From Liolophura sinensis (taxonomy: Eukaryota; Mollusca; Polyplacophora; Chitonida; Chitonidae): a DNA stretch of 64,000 bases. The notes beneath the pieces are model-generated. The model was not told where the DNA came from. It did not search any database and saw nothing but the letters and a program-made list of their open reading frames with translations. Positions 1 to 10,686 of the stretch are shown in pieces. The stretch is taken from contig NC_088301.1 of NCBI RefSeq assembly GCF_032854445.1, positions 3,534,001 to 3,598,000 on the forward strand, given 5' to 3'. The position numbers and the translations under genes were made by a program. Positions within the stretch are counted from its first letter, which is position 1. Every line of letters starts with the position of its first letter.

Positions 1-71
1 ACCTCGCTGTACACAGTCGCTAACCCGATGGCAAGACAAACGAGAATACAACAGGGTAATCCACCAGCCAT
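1..71 (-). CDS. Gene A: 5' end of an LRR-FN3 membrane receptor gene, cut by the window edge
   Basis: The minus strand reads an ATG at 71 followed by 22 more codons to the edge. They encode a signal peptide (MAGGLPCCILVCLAIG, then LATVYSEV) identical in protein to the start of gene C at 13680. The upstream DNA also aligns to that of gene C, including the TATA-like box and the GGAA block. This is therefore the first part of a fourth A-D type copy whose LRR, FN3 and membrane regions lie left of the window. Whether the rest is intact cannot be judged; the visible codons show no damage. By analogy with gene C it would be a secreted-pathway, single-pass membrane protein with an LRR ectodomain. Confidence 0.8.
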   Translation of the reverse strand, partial: MAGGLPCCILVCLAIGLATVYSE

Positions 72-117
72 TTTGTCCACTGTCAGTTAGCCAACTGGTG
101 GTACTTGCCCAGTCTCC

Positions 118-180
118 ACATATATAAGTCGGGGTGTGCATATATATGTTCTGTAAACTTGTCAAACGGGAAGTGTCTTC
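118..180 (-). promoter_or_regulatory. Core promoter candidate of gene A
   Basis: On the minus strand a TATA-like stretch (ACTTATATATGT, 118-129) lies about 50 bp before the ATG. A block at 151-180 carries CACTTCCCG (GGAA core on the other strand). Gene C has both elements at the same spacing. The promoter role is inferred from conservation and position. Confidence 0.5.
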
Positions 181-2138
181 ATAACCAATACCCAATTAGG
201 CGTATCTGGAAACCCACGTTTTATTTTAGAGTTTTCCTTTCCTAAAATAGCCCACGTTTGTCCACCAGTTTTCAATATGAGCAGTCTGATACAAATGGCA
301 GATTTGTGGCTGAAATAACCTCCAAACTAAACCGACGAAAAAGGTAAATTATATAAATGAAGAGACTATTCCCATGTGCCGTGCAACCGCTATTAATCTG
401 TTATGGAGCCTCCGTGACCGAGTTGTTAAGCTACTAGAGCAGAAGTCTCAGGAACATCTCACCAGTCTGGCCAAAATGTGAGTTCAAGTCCAGCTCTTAT
501 AGATAGATAATAATGACTTAGTGCCACTAAACCATGATAATGGTACACGTCTCAATATTACAGCTGTGTATGCTTCCTGCTTTTCCATTCGTGGGTTTTA
601 ATAGGTCTCTAAACAAGAATCACTTTGTGTCGGTTACCTCTACCCTGCTGTTCAGAAAATCACAAGCATATCAACATAACAATGGCAAATCAGAAACAAA
701 ATACAAGCGAGATATTCTGACCATTTTTCTTAAGTTATGCCAGCATTAAGTAGACAGATTTTTTTAACTCTCTCTAACACTCATATACTTGAATGCGCAA
801 GGATACAGAAGACGCAAGTTAATCTACATCCCTTTGTTTCAGAGCTGTACGCAAGTAAGAGCTGCACATCTTTACTTTGAAGTAACAGAGGTTCATCAGT
901 TCTTAAATACGGTAATAAACGTAAATAAGAGGTCCACACTTGTAGGTAATGCACATCAGCAATACAGAATTCCACCCTCAAACACACATTCGCAATCCTA
1001 TTGACGATCTAAAACACCTGGCACATAAACTTATAACCGTAATATTCAGAGGTTATATAACCTGTAAATCACTAAAGCGAAACTAAATTCAAATATTAAA
1101 AAGCATATACGACATTAATTAAGAAATGAAAGACGCAAAAGCACTTTCAATGTCACATATATTCATAAGAGCCTTTACAGAATCTTTTCTAAAAAAATAT
1201 TCACATTACAAATATATGTGCTATGCGCGTTTACCGCCTTTTTAAGCGCACAACAAAAGTTTTAAAAAATTGTTAAATATATTATCATAGTCAAATCTAA
1301 AGTTTCTATAGCGTCCATTCTTTTCATATATATGGATATACCCTTCAACAACCTAGAGCTACACAAGTCTCTGAAATTAGTGGAATATAACAACACAGTG
1401 GTACTGTTCAGCAGTATCAGAATACTCAGCTTTGCATGGTGCGGCCCTTTGTTGATATTTCTAATATGTATGTACTCAGTGAGGTACGAGGCTTATTAGA
1501 TTCTATGGGCTTAGAACAGATCTTTTGAGAAAAATACAAATAACACTCATCTTGCGTGCCTGGTTACGTGTAGGCCTAAACCGCTTTTATTAACTGACAA
1601 GAACGATAAGTGGGTCAAAGCTTTCGGTCCTATTGTATCCACCCTAAAAAACTATTCATATTGGATAAACAATTACGTCTTTAAGCATTTTATTTAACTA
1701 TTCATCCGGATAAGTTATCAATATAGGTTGACATCAGAATGTATGCCACAAAACACAGATATGAAAGAAGTGCTGGGTTTTCTAATGACTCGGCGTTGTT
1801 ACCTTCACCAAAAAATGTTGATCATCTAAATAGAGCGCTCAATGGCTCTAAAGCGTTTTACTGTCCAAACCCGATCGCCCTATCGCCACTGGGGTCACAA
1901 GATCGAATGAAGCTTTTACTGGCTCAACGGTGACTTTAAGTTAAGGTGAGCATCAGGTAGCTGACGTCATGACGGCAATTAAATCCTTGGGTTGAAGAGA
2001 CAGTGCGAAACCGGCGTTCCCTGATAGAGCATGACGAACCTCCCAGCGCCCGCCATTCGCCAGCTAGGTGCAGAATTAGTTTTTCAAGCATGAATTTTAT
2101 GTAAATTGTTAATATGGATATTATTCGTGTGTGGGTAA
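181..2138. repeat. Duplicated upstream flank, unit A
   Basis: This gene-free stretch is a diverged copy of 7311-10035, the upstream flank of pseudogene B. Shared landmarks are the SINE relic at 405-497, the segment 520-660 (matches 7841-7950 and 8501-8570), the segment 1240-1446 (matches 9145-9330) and the segment 1740-2105 (matches 9610-10010). The first 300 bp also match 14308-14680 upstream of gene C. Short open frames here are not conserved in frame between copies and are not called as genes. Confidence 0.8.
405..497 (+). mobile_element. Old SINE-I relic (tRNA-like head), unit A
   Basis: The stretch keeps the order of the SINE-I head: GCCTCCGTGACCGAG, then a CTCACCAGTC stretch, then GTGAGTTCAAGTCCA (B-box-like). 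It is much more diverged than the other copies and lacks the 3' half. The same relic is at 7527-7619 and, more damaged, at 14583-14655, so it inserted before the duplications. Confidence 0.7.
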
Positions 2139-2140
2139 TA

Positions 2141-3797
2141 GACTGCAAAAACGGCGTTTAGAAATTAGACGTCCTTTTAACATGTTGTGTGCTAAACATG
2201 TTTTTCTCACAAACATATTTGGACGTGTTTAGTGTCTTTAACGTTTGCTCTCCTAAACAATCTGGCATCCAAACCTGTACGCATTCAGAATTTAAACATA
2301 CATTTGGCTTCGGCTTTTATCTGAGCGCATTCCTAATCTTGATATATTCCGGGTTAAATACGTTTAGGGACGAATGGTTGACATGTAGGCCTACATCATA
2401 TACATGTTTTTTGCTTGTATATGTAGTCAAAAATAATTTATGACGAAGTTTTCACTTGTCCGTTATCTGTTGACAACCCGCAAAGGTATGGGAGACTAGC
2501 ACAATAGGTGCCCCAATTTTAGAATTAATTTAGAATGAAAAAAATGGAGCACTTCAATTGTGTTTTCAGTGATAATATTGCGTGAATAAGCTACATAGGC
2601 CCGTATTCCAGACCCATATTTCAGGCCTGTAGGTATATGAACACACTATAGCTTCGTCTAAATTCACGCTGATGTAGAACTATGTTCTATATGTGTGGTC
2701 TCAGCCTCGGATCCGGTCGAAAATATTGTAAGTAAAGTATTCTCTCTTTTCTTCCAACCGGCCCGGATAGCACAGTTGGTAGAGCGTCCGCTTCGGGACC
2801 GGTAAATCCAGGATCAATCCTTGATCGAGTCACACCTAAGACTTTAAAAGAGGAAGTTGTAACTTCCTCGCTTGGCGTTCAGCATGAAGGGGGATAGTGC
2901 AACGACTGGTTGACCCGTATCAGTATAATGGCTCGGGCGGGCGGGGCGGCTTACTTGCCTTCGGTAAGTCGTCTCAGTAAAGCAGCACTAAATAAAAGAG
3001 CGGTGGAAATCCGTCCTGCTACAAGGAGGCACGTTACACGTACATGCACCCTAAAGATTCCTTCGTCGTCATATGACTGAAAAATTGTTGAGTACGACGT
3101 TAAACCCCAAGCACTCACTCTATAATTCCGTCCCTTAACCGCTGCCATAGGATTCAATTCTTACACAGAACGTCTTTGTTATGGCACTGCTCTCTTCGGT
3201 CAGCCGAAGAGAGCTATTTCTCAGTTTTCTACATCATAACATCAAAAGACAGCAGGTGAGTGATATCATCATTGATGTAAAACTGTTGTTAAATGGTACA
3301 TATAGGAAATATAGGAATTGTTTAACTATCCTCACAGATAGACATTGTTTGCTGTGTCCTACTGTTTTTAAATTCCAAACTAACTTACTTTGATACATTA
3401 ACACAAGTATTTGAATATTTAGACATTTAACATAAAGATTACCGACCTTGAACTTTAATTTCTTTTTCTCATTTAATAGAAGTATGAAGTGGAAAGTGGT
3501 CTTGAAGTAATACAGCAATGAAACAGTAATATGAGCAAACTTGAGCAGGCCGTGGTTTGCCGCTGAAGTTCGTCACATAGGGGAGGTAGGAAGTTTAAGT
3601 ACGTAAAAGTTTCATTGTGAAATATAGACCACTATGAGCTACAGAATGTGAATGTATGATAAAAATAAAAATATGTCATTTGTCCAAATTTTGCCTTTAT
3701 TAATCATTCTTAGATAGATTGGTGTAAACGTGTAAAAATAACGGAAAAAATATGAGCTTCGATTTACGTTTAGGCTTTATACGCCGTTTTTGCAGTG
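2141..3797. mobile_element. Non-autonomous DNA transposon with terminal inverted repeats, TA duplication
   Basis: The left end reads GACTGCAAAAACGGCGT and the right end is the reverse complement of CACTGCAAAAACGGCGT, with weaker similarity for about 15 bp further in. The flanks are TA at 2139-2140 and 3798-3799. The matching place in the next duplication unit (about 10034-10049) lacks the insert and reads straight through with one copy of the dinucleotide position. Subterminal ACGTTTAG/CTAAAC motifs recur near both ends. No transposase frame is visible, and a SINE-II copy sits inside. TA duplication with CACTG termini fits Tc1/mariner or a CMC-type (Mirage-like) family; I cannot decide which. 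Confidence 0.8.
2760..3120 (+). mobile_element. SINE-II, near full length
   Basis: The tRNA-like head begins GCCCGGATAGCACAG and has A-box TAGCACAGTTGGTAGAG and B-box-like GGATCAATCC. A central region follows (TTGACCCGTATCAGTATAA). The tail reads CATATGACTGAAAAATTG, GAGTACGACGTTAAACCCC, then CACTCACTC. It is nested inside the inverted-repeat transposon 2141-3797. Confidence 0.85.
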
Positions 3798-4549
3798 TAT
3801 GTTCAGGGATAGCATATTTTTCTATGGACATTGCTTATGCACATGTATTTTACGTAAGAATGGAGTAATGCAGTAATGTAATGTATCTCTGTGTCACTAA
3901 CCCATATTATGCACGGAAATTCGTGTTTTCGTATGCAGTTGATCTGCCAACCTTCTCATATATGTTCCCATCTTCAGTGTGACTATCGTCGGAGGAACGT
4001 ACAACATACAAACTGTTTATTTCGACGCCCAGCTCAGTCTAGGTTGGTGCACCTGTTTATGCAGATAGTGGATTAGCAGGCGGAGTGTCAAGGGAGAAAT
4101 CATTCAACTTATTCTGACCTGATCTACGCTTTCGTATACACAGGCAAATCGTCACAGCTCCTGCTAACAGAACACATAACCCCAAAGCTGAGGCTAGGCC
4201 AATAATGACACCACCTTCAGCAAAAGGTGTTTGCTTTCTCCTAGAGATTACCGGTACACCAACATGTACATGTATCTCCGTACAAACCACAGGACTCTTA
4301 CGTTTGAATGCAGCACAATGAAAACACATATGTTGTAAGTCGTGTCCTTTGACAGATCGTCAAGAAGAACCTTTTCTGTTTCCGGGTGAACTAAAGTGGT
4401 TCCTCCCATACCAATATCATTCACTGGGTGGTATTCTACTCTGTAACCTGTCATCATCCCGGGTCCAATCTTCGTCCAGGTAACGCTGACCACACCGTTT
4501 TCAACAGTCACAGTTAGATTTGACAGTTTTATATTGGAGTCCTGTTCAC

Positions 4550-4815
4550 TTATTTATTTATTTGATTGGTGTTTTTACGCCGTACTCAAGAATATTTCAC
4601 TTATACGACGGCGGCCAGCATTATGGTGGGAAGAAAACAGGCAGAGCCCGGCGGAAACCCACGACCTTACGCAGGTTGCTGCAAGACCTTCCCACGTATG
4701 GTCGGAGCGGAAGCCAGCATGAGCTGGACTTGAACTCACAGCGACTGCATTGGTGAGAGGCTCCTGGGTCATTACGCTGCGCTAGCGCGCTAACCAACTG
4801 AGCCACGGAGGTCCC
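4550..4815 (-). mobile_element. SINE-I, full length, in pseudogene B
   Basis: Complete reverse-oriented copy running from the ATTTATTTATTT tail to the tRNA-like head (GAGCCACGGAGG on the plus strand). The 14-bp direct repeat GGAGTCCTGTTCAC flanks it at 4536-4549 and 4816-4829. Gene C has the same site once (11316-11331 area), confirming a clean insertion after B and C separated. Confidence 0.95.
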
Positions 4816-6514
4816 GGAGTCCTGTTCACACAGCCGTCTAGTCTTATCACTGATTGACAAGGAAACACCGGTGTGACATGCCGATAGCGGAAAACACACG
4901 GCTAGTTACCCAGTAAGGCCCCGAGGAGAATGACAGCAGGCTGAGTCCATCTTGACCAGCACGATGCCGTTCCTCAGCCAAGTATTCTCACATCCACATG
5001 TTAACGGGTTACCTTTCAGAGACAGTCTCCAAACTCTACCGCTGATGTTAATGCTGTCTAAACTGACAATATGGTTGTCACGGAGGTCGAGATACGTAAG
5101 CAATATATATCGATCAAAGATTTCAGCGGTTGCACGATGGAGTCTGTTCCCGGAGAGGTAAAGACATTGAGGTTCATATTCTAGCGAATCAATACTGGGC
5201 ATAAGCTCACCAAAAACCTCCAACCGGTTGATCCGCAGATCCAGTTTGTAAACGATCCCAAGATGGGCTTCCGGGGAAATGTACGAGATAGCGTTATTAG
5301 AGAGGTTTAACGTACTTTCATAGTGCCGGAACAATACAGGTGTTGACCTGCCACCAGGTATCAATACTTCTCCACCAGGTTTAACTTTGATATCTACTGG
5401 TAGTTTTGTTACATTTACATATGTGTTGCCAGAAAGGTCCACATATAAAAACAAAAATTCATTTTCACGTTGTTTCTCATGAAAAAGAATTTGAATGGTC
5501 TCATCTATCAAGTTGTTTTTTGCAGAAACTTTAATCTCAAAATAATAATTCAATTCAATGGGATCTTCTATTTCTATGAGTAAATTGATTTGGATTTGAT
5601 TGTTGTCACATGCAACCAAGACGTCAACGTGACCATATCAAATAAAAACGTGTTTTTCTTTAGTGCAGTTATCTTGTTGTTTGAAACGTTGAACCTGTTC
5701 GCAGACGTGTTCATTAATAAGAGGGGACCTTGAATATTGTTCATTGACAGGTCCAAAAGGTTCAGTGCATTATCAGGAATCTCATCTAAACTACAGTTCC
5801 TCAGGCGAACTTCTCTCATCGTGACGAGGATCGGTATTACGCTCCTGAGGATATATTTTAAAGGGTTGTGAGATAAATCAGGCACCTGTAACCCTTTGAG
5901 GCGACTCAGTAATTTTTCCAGCCGTGCCCAGGATGGGCTTGACAGCCTATTCCTTTGTAATGACTGTGTAATGAATCCTTAATGACATAAAATGACACCG
6001 AGAGAGGATATCTGGTTATCTTTTAAATATAAGGTCTGTAGATTTGAAGCGTTGAAAAACACGCCAGATCCTAAGTGTTTAATCTGATTGCCGCTTAGGT
6101 CCACTATCCTTAAAGAAGATAGATCCCTAAACGAGCCTGTTTCCATATTTTGGATAGCATTTGGATACCTGTCAAATCAAGTTTTTGTACTTTAGGGCAG
6201 TAAAGAAATGCATCTCTGTTGATTCCTAACAGTTTGTTATGACCAAGACACATGTATGACACTTTAGACAGGCCAGCAAACATGCCAGGTTCAATCTCTG
6301 TGAGACTGCTATACTGAAGATCCAGCATGTACAGATTTGTCAGTCCCTGAAAGGTCACGGATAGCAAACGAGTAATGTTTTTGTTGGACAAACACAAATA
6401 TTTAAGTTGACTAACATACTTAAAAGTCGCCACTGAAAGACGACTAAGCTTGTTGTTTCTGACGTACAGTTTTTCCAATTTACTCATCTCACTGAGTAGG
6501 TGGTCATCTAGCCA

Positions 6515-6649
6515 GATATGGTCCGGGGTTTCCTCCTGGCTCTGCCTGGTTTCCTCTCACCATAAATGCTGGACGTATAAGTCGTATAAGTGAAATATTC
6601 TTGAGTACGGCGGAAAACACCAATCAAATAAATAAATCAATCAATCAAA
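6515..6649 (+). mobile_element. SINE-I 3' half in the LRR part of pseudogene B
   Basis: Contains the core (GGTTTCCTC, CACCATAAATGCTGG) and the tail (AGTGAAATATTCTTGAGTAC, AAAACACCAATCAAATAAAT). The tRNA-like head is absent. The flanking LRR sequence on both sides still aligns to gene C, with some host bases lost at the junction. Confidence 0.8.
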
Positions 6650-7280
6650 GTTTTCAGCTCCGCCCACCCATCCAACATATAAGCGTGTAGAACAGATATG
6701 TTATTGTGCGACAAATCCAGGGTAGTCAGTTCATTAAGTTCACCGAATGCCGAAAGCTCAATGCGGGACATTCCATTTGCACTTAAATCTAATGTCTGTA
6801 GACGTGGAAAATGTTCGAAATCGCCCGATCTTATGGCAATAATGCTATTGTACGCAGATCCAGTTTTGTGATCAAATTGAACCTGGCAAGAGTTCTGTAC
6901 ACGGTCCTATACCGCTGAAGTCTGATCAGTTCAATTCCGATATCCCAGTGAATTGTACGTCCAGACTGCTGATGTTCAAACCGCTGAATGTTCCTTGATG
7001 AATGTACATCACATCAGGGTTTCCGCGAATCCTCAAATTGTCAAACCGAAAATATGACATACCCAGGAATGGTATGTAAGGTGGTAATGGTATGAATGGT
7101 AGACATTTTATCACAGATAATGTTACTGTTATTTCGTCTGGCACAGGTACACTGTGGTTGAATATGACAAACCTCGCTGTACACAGTCGCTAACCCGACA
7201 TTTTGTTCACTGTCAGTAGGCCAATTGATGATTCCTGCTTAGCTTGCACACATATAAGTCGGGGTGTGCATACGTATGTT

Positions 7281-7310
7281 CTGTAAACTTGCCATACGGA
7301 AAGTGATTTC
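7281..7310 (-). promoter_or_regulatory. Upstream block of pseudogene B
   Basis: Matches the block at 151-180 and 13761-13790 (TGTAAACTTG followed by a GGAA core, here ACGGAAAGTG). A TATA-like ACTTATATGTG is at about 7249-7259. It is probably a decayed promoter of the pseudogene. Confidence 0.4.
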
Positions 7311-7526
7311 TCAAAACATACTCATTTGGGCTCAACTGGAAACTGTCTACCTGACCTCAGTTCACTAATTTTTAACATGAGTAGTCTGATACGAATGGCA
7401 GATTTATCGCTAAAATACCCTGTGAGAAATGTCCAAAGTAAACCGACGGAAAAAGTCAGATTATATTCTTGATTATATAAATGATGAGCATTGCCATGTG
7501 TGTTGCACAACCACTACTAATCTGTT

Positions 7527-7619
7527 ATAGAGTTTCCGTGACCGAGTTGTTAACCTGTTAGAGCAGAATAATGACTCAGGAACACCTCACCAGTCTAGTC
7601 AAAATGTGAGTTCAAGTCC
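7527..7619 (+). mobile_element. Old SINE-I relic (tRNA-like head), unit B
   Basis: Same relic as 405-497, with TTTCCGTGACCGAG and GTGAGTTCAAGTCC preserved. A MITE starts exactly at its 3' end. Confidence 0.7.
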
Positions 7620-7814
7620 AGGGTCCAGTTTCACGAAACTTCCAGTAAATTCCAGTAAATTGCTTAAGTCTGGGGTATTTTTTCTTAAGTCCAGGATGAA
7701 GCGTTTCTTAGCAAAACTTAAATTAAACACTTCATAGGTATAGTATTATGTTGCTTAAGCAAAACACTCTTGCTTAAGTAAAATAACTTAAGAAATTTTG
7801 TGAAACCGCACCCT
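7620..7814. mobile_element. 195-bp MITE with terminal inverted repeats
   Basis: The left end AGGGTCCAGTTTCAC pairs with the right end, whose reverse complement is AGGGTGCGGTTTCAC. Internal CTTAAG palindromes are frequent. Unit A reads AAGTCCAGCTCTTATAG at this place without the insert. No clear target duplication is visible, so the superfamily is left open. Confidence 0.75.
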
Positions 7815-7977
7815 GCTATTATAGATAGATAATAATGATGTAGTACCACTAAACCAAGATAATGGTACGCGTCTCAGTATTACAACTGTGTATGCTTCCT
7901 GCTTTTCCATTCTGGGGGCGGATTTTGACAAGTTTCTAAACAGGAATAACTTTTGTCGGTTACCGCTACCCTGTTCA

Positions 7978-8500
7978 TGCCTTATTTGGATAATTAACCC
8001 AATCAAAGCTTATAATATATGTGGACTTTTTAAGTGGAAAAAGTGGAAAACTAAAAAAGCCAATGCCAGTTGTTTCTTTTATAAGACGTCTTTTCAGTGC
8101 TTTTAATGCTGTAAAAAGTTATTTTCCTTTTTTTGTTTTTGTTGTTGTTTTTTGTGTTGTTGATTGTTTGTTTGTTTGTTTTTTTTTCTTTGTTTTTTCT
8201 GGTGACAACAGATGACAAGCAACAACAGTGGTGTTACCTATGTAATATTGATTGATTCATACCATTCCCAAAAGCGGTTGGTAGCATTTCTTGATGAGGC
8301 TGTTCATGATGTGGTGACGTCACTGTTTCCAGCTTCCAAATGTATATGAACAATGGAACCAACCATTTCTTAGAGTATATATTCCAAACTTTATTACCGA
8401 ACTCAGTAAAAATAACAACATTATTTGTACAACAATTATAATAAACTTATCATTGATAAAATCTAGCAAACTGCATTCAGTATGTACGTATAGAAAATTG
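7978..8500. mobile_element. 523-bp insertion in unit B flanked by 7-bp direct repeats
   Basis: CTGTTCA occurs at 7971-7977 and again at 8501-8507. Unit A has the uninterrupted sequence (around 645-660) with CTGTTCA once. The insert has no obvious inverted ends, carries a T/G-rich tract (8120-8200) and has no recognisable coding frame. The class is unknown; a truncated retroposon is one possibility. Confidence 0.6.
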
Positions 8501-10035
8501 CTGTTCAGAAAATCACAAACATATCAACTTACCAATGCCAATTTAGAAAATAAAATACAAGGGAGACATCCTGATCTTTTTCTTTTATGCCAATATTAAG
8601 TACACACATTTTTTTTAACTCTCTCGAAGACTTATCTACTTGAATATACATAATACAGAAGACGCAAGGAAACTGTTACTACTGCCTATCTTTGTTTCAT
8701 ATTAACATAAGCTTGTTTTTCAATAGAGTGCAACTTTCAAATAGGACAGCTGTATGCAGGTAAGAGCTGCACATCTTTACTTTGAAGTAACAGAGGTTCA
8801 TCAACTCTTAAATACGATAATTAACCTAAATAATTATACACAATATAATGCACTACAACAATACAGTATTCCTTACTCAAACACACATTCGCAATCCTAC
8901 TGACGATCCAAAATATCTATAGACTTAAATATATCCTGAGATTATAAAACAAGTAAATCACTGAAGCGAAACTAAATTCATATATTAAATGCATGTATAA
9001 AATGCATCAATAAAGAAATGAAAGACGCAAAAGCAGTTGCACGGCACTTTCAATGTCACATATATACACAAGAACCTTTACAGAACCCTTTCTAAAATAT
9101 TCACATTACCCACATATGTGCTATGCGCGTTTACCGCCTTTTTAAGCGTACATAAAAGTTTTATATATTATTACAGTCAAATGTATAGTTTCTGTAGCGT
9201 CCATTCTTCACATATGTATGGATATACCCTTCAACAACCTAGACCTACACAGCCTCAGAAAGTTGTGGAATATCACAACACACTGATACAGTACAGCAGT
9301 ATTAGAATACTCAGCTTTGCATGGTGCGGTCCTTGCTGACAGTTCTATTATGTATGTACTCAGTGAGGTACGAGGCTTATCAGATTCTATGGGCTCAGAA
9401 CAGATCTTTTGTGAAAAATACAAATCACTCATCTTACATACCTAATTACGTGTAGGCCTATACCGTCTTTATTAACTGACAAGAACGATAAGTGGGTCAA
9501 AGCTTTCGGTCCTATTGTATCCACCCTACAAAACTATTCATATTGGATGAACAATTATGTCTTTAAGCATTTTATTTAACTATTCAGCCTGATACGTTAT
9601 TAATATATACTGACATCAGAATGTATGTCACACAAACACATGCATAAAAGAAATGCTGGGTTTTCTAATGACTCAGCGCTGTTACCTTCACCCCAAAAAA
9701 TGTTGATCCTCTAAATAAGGCGCTCAATGGCTCCTATCGCCTAAAGCGATCCAAACCCGATCGGTCTATCGCCAATGAGGTCGCAAGATCGAATCAAGCT
9801 TTTGCTGGCTCAACGGTGACTTTAAGTCAAAACGTGCATCAGGTAGCTGACGTCATGACGGCAATAAAATCCTTGGCTGCTAGAAACAGTGAGAAACCGG
9901 CAATCGCTGGTAGAACATGACGAACCTCCCAGCGTGCGGCCATGAGCCATTCGCCATTCGCCAGCTAGGTGCAGGATTACTTTTTCAAGCAAGAAGTTTA
10001 TGTAAATTAATAACATGGATTTTATGTGTCTTTGG

Positions 10036-10686
10036 GAAACATGTACAGGAATCGCCTGGTTTTTATATGGACATTGCTTATGTACATGTATATTGCGTCT
10101 GGACAGCGTTTGTTTATGTGATATTGTAGATGGTGTATCAGATGTATGTATAAGTACAGCAAAGAAACAAAAACTTCACTCATTCCAAAAAACAATCTAA
10201 ACATAATATTTCTTGCCAACACAGCAGAATCACCTCAACTAAGGGGAAATCTAGCTACTCTTGCACACAATCTGACTGTTTCACACGGAACTAGCCTCTT
10301 CAATCTGGTTAACAACCACTGACATAAGTCATACCAGTGCTTTGCACGAGTACACCAGCCCAAAGGGCCAGTGAAAATATTGACCCTCGGCGAACATGGT
10401 AGCTTACCCAAAGCAGATTGACAAATCACAGGCCTAGAATTTTCTCTGAATTGTGAAAACTAAATATATACTGTGATTGTTTATAGCAAAGTACTGTATT
10501 CAATGGTGTATTAGGATTTTACAATAATAAACTATATAGTTTTTCCACTAAAAATGGAAAAGGCAAACAAATGAAATTATCCAGCTGAAATCATTAGAGA
10601 CTTTCTATTTGAAAGTGGTTCCGATCCTCCACACCATATTTGTTCGTCATACTGAAAAAAAAGTATTGTAATTCTCCGTCACTATA
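10036..10686. repeat. 3' flank of gene C, shared with unit D
   Basis: The part 10205-10320 aligns with 15590-15690 downstream of pseudogene D (CTTCAATCTGGTTAACAA is shared). Pseudogene B lacks most of this flank: its 3' side jumps from the sequence matching 10090 to that matching about 10660. No gene is seen. The 3' UTR of gene C should lie in the last part, but no AATAAA is obvious close to the stop. Confidence 0.6.

Larger units (their letters stand above)
3907..7201 (-). pseudogene. Pseudogene B of the LRR-FN3 receptor family
   Basis: The region aligns along its length to gene C but is broken into frames at about 7144-6926, 6487-6110, 5885-5574, 5619-4906, 4511-4248 and 4329-4057. The ATG (7201) survives, but a 40-bp deletion just after it removes most of the signal peptide and shifts the frame. 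A SINE-I copy (4550-4815) splits the segment between LRRCT and FN3, and a second SINE-I fragment (6515-6649) interrupts the LRRs. The stop position of gene C is TAA here (3907-3909). The FN3-coding DNA (about 4320-4535) is almost identical to gene C, whereas the middle LRRs (6110-6487) share motifs with gene F (SLTEI, LGHNK) rather than C. This is a host gene remnant and could still act as a conversion donor, which is speculation. Confidence 0.9.
7202..10035. repeat. Duplicated upstream flank, unit B
   Basis: Gene-free stretch homologous to 72-2138 (unit A). Compared with A it carries extra insertions: a 195-bp MITE (7620-7814), a 523-bp insert (7978-8500) and about 65 bp near 8690-8755. A T-rich tract with TTTG repeats lies at 8120-8200 inside the larger insert. 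No coding frame is conserved with unit A. Confidence 0.8.
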
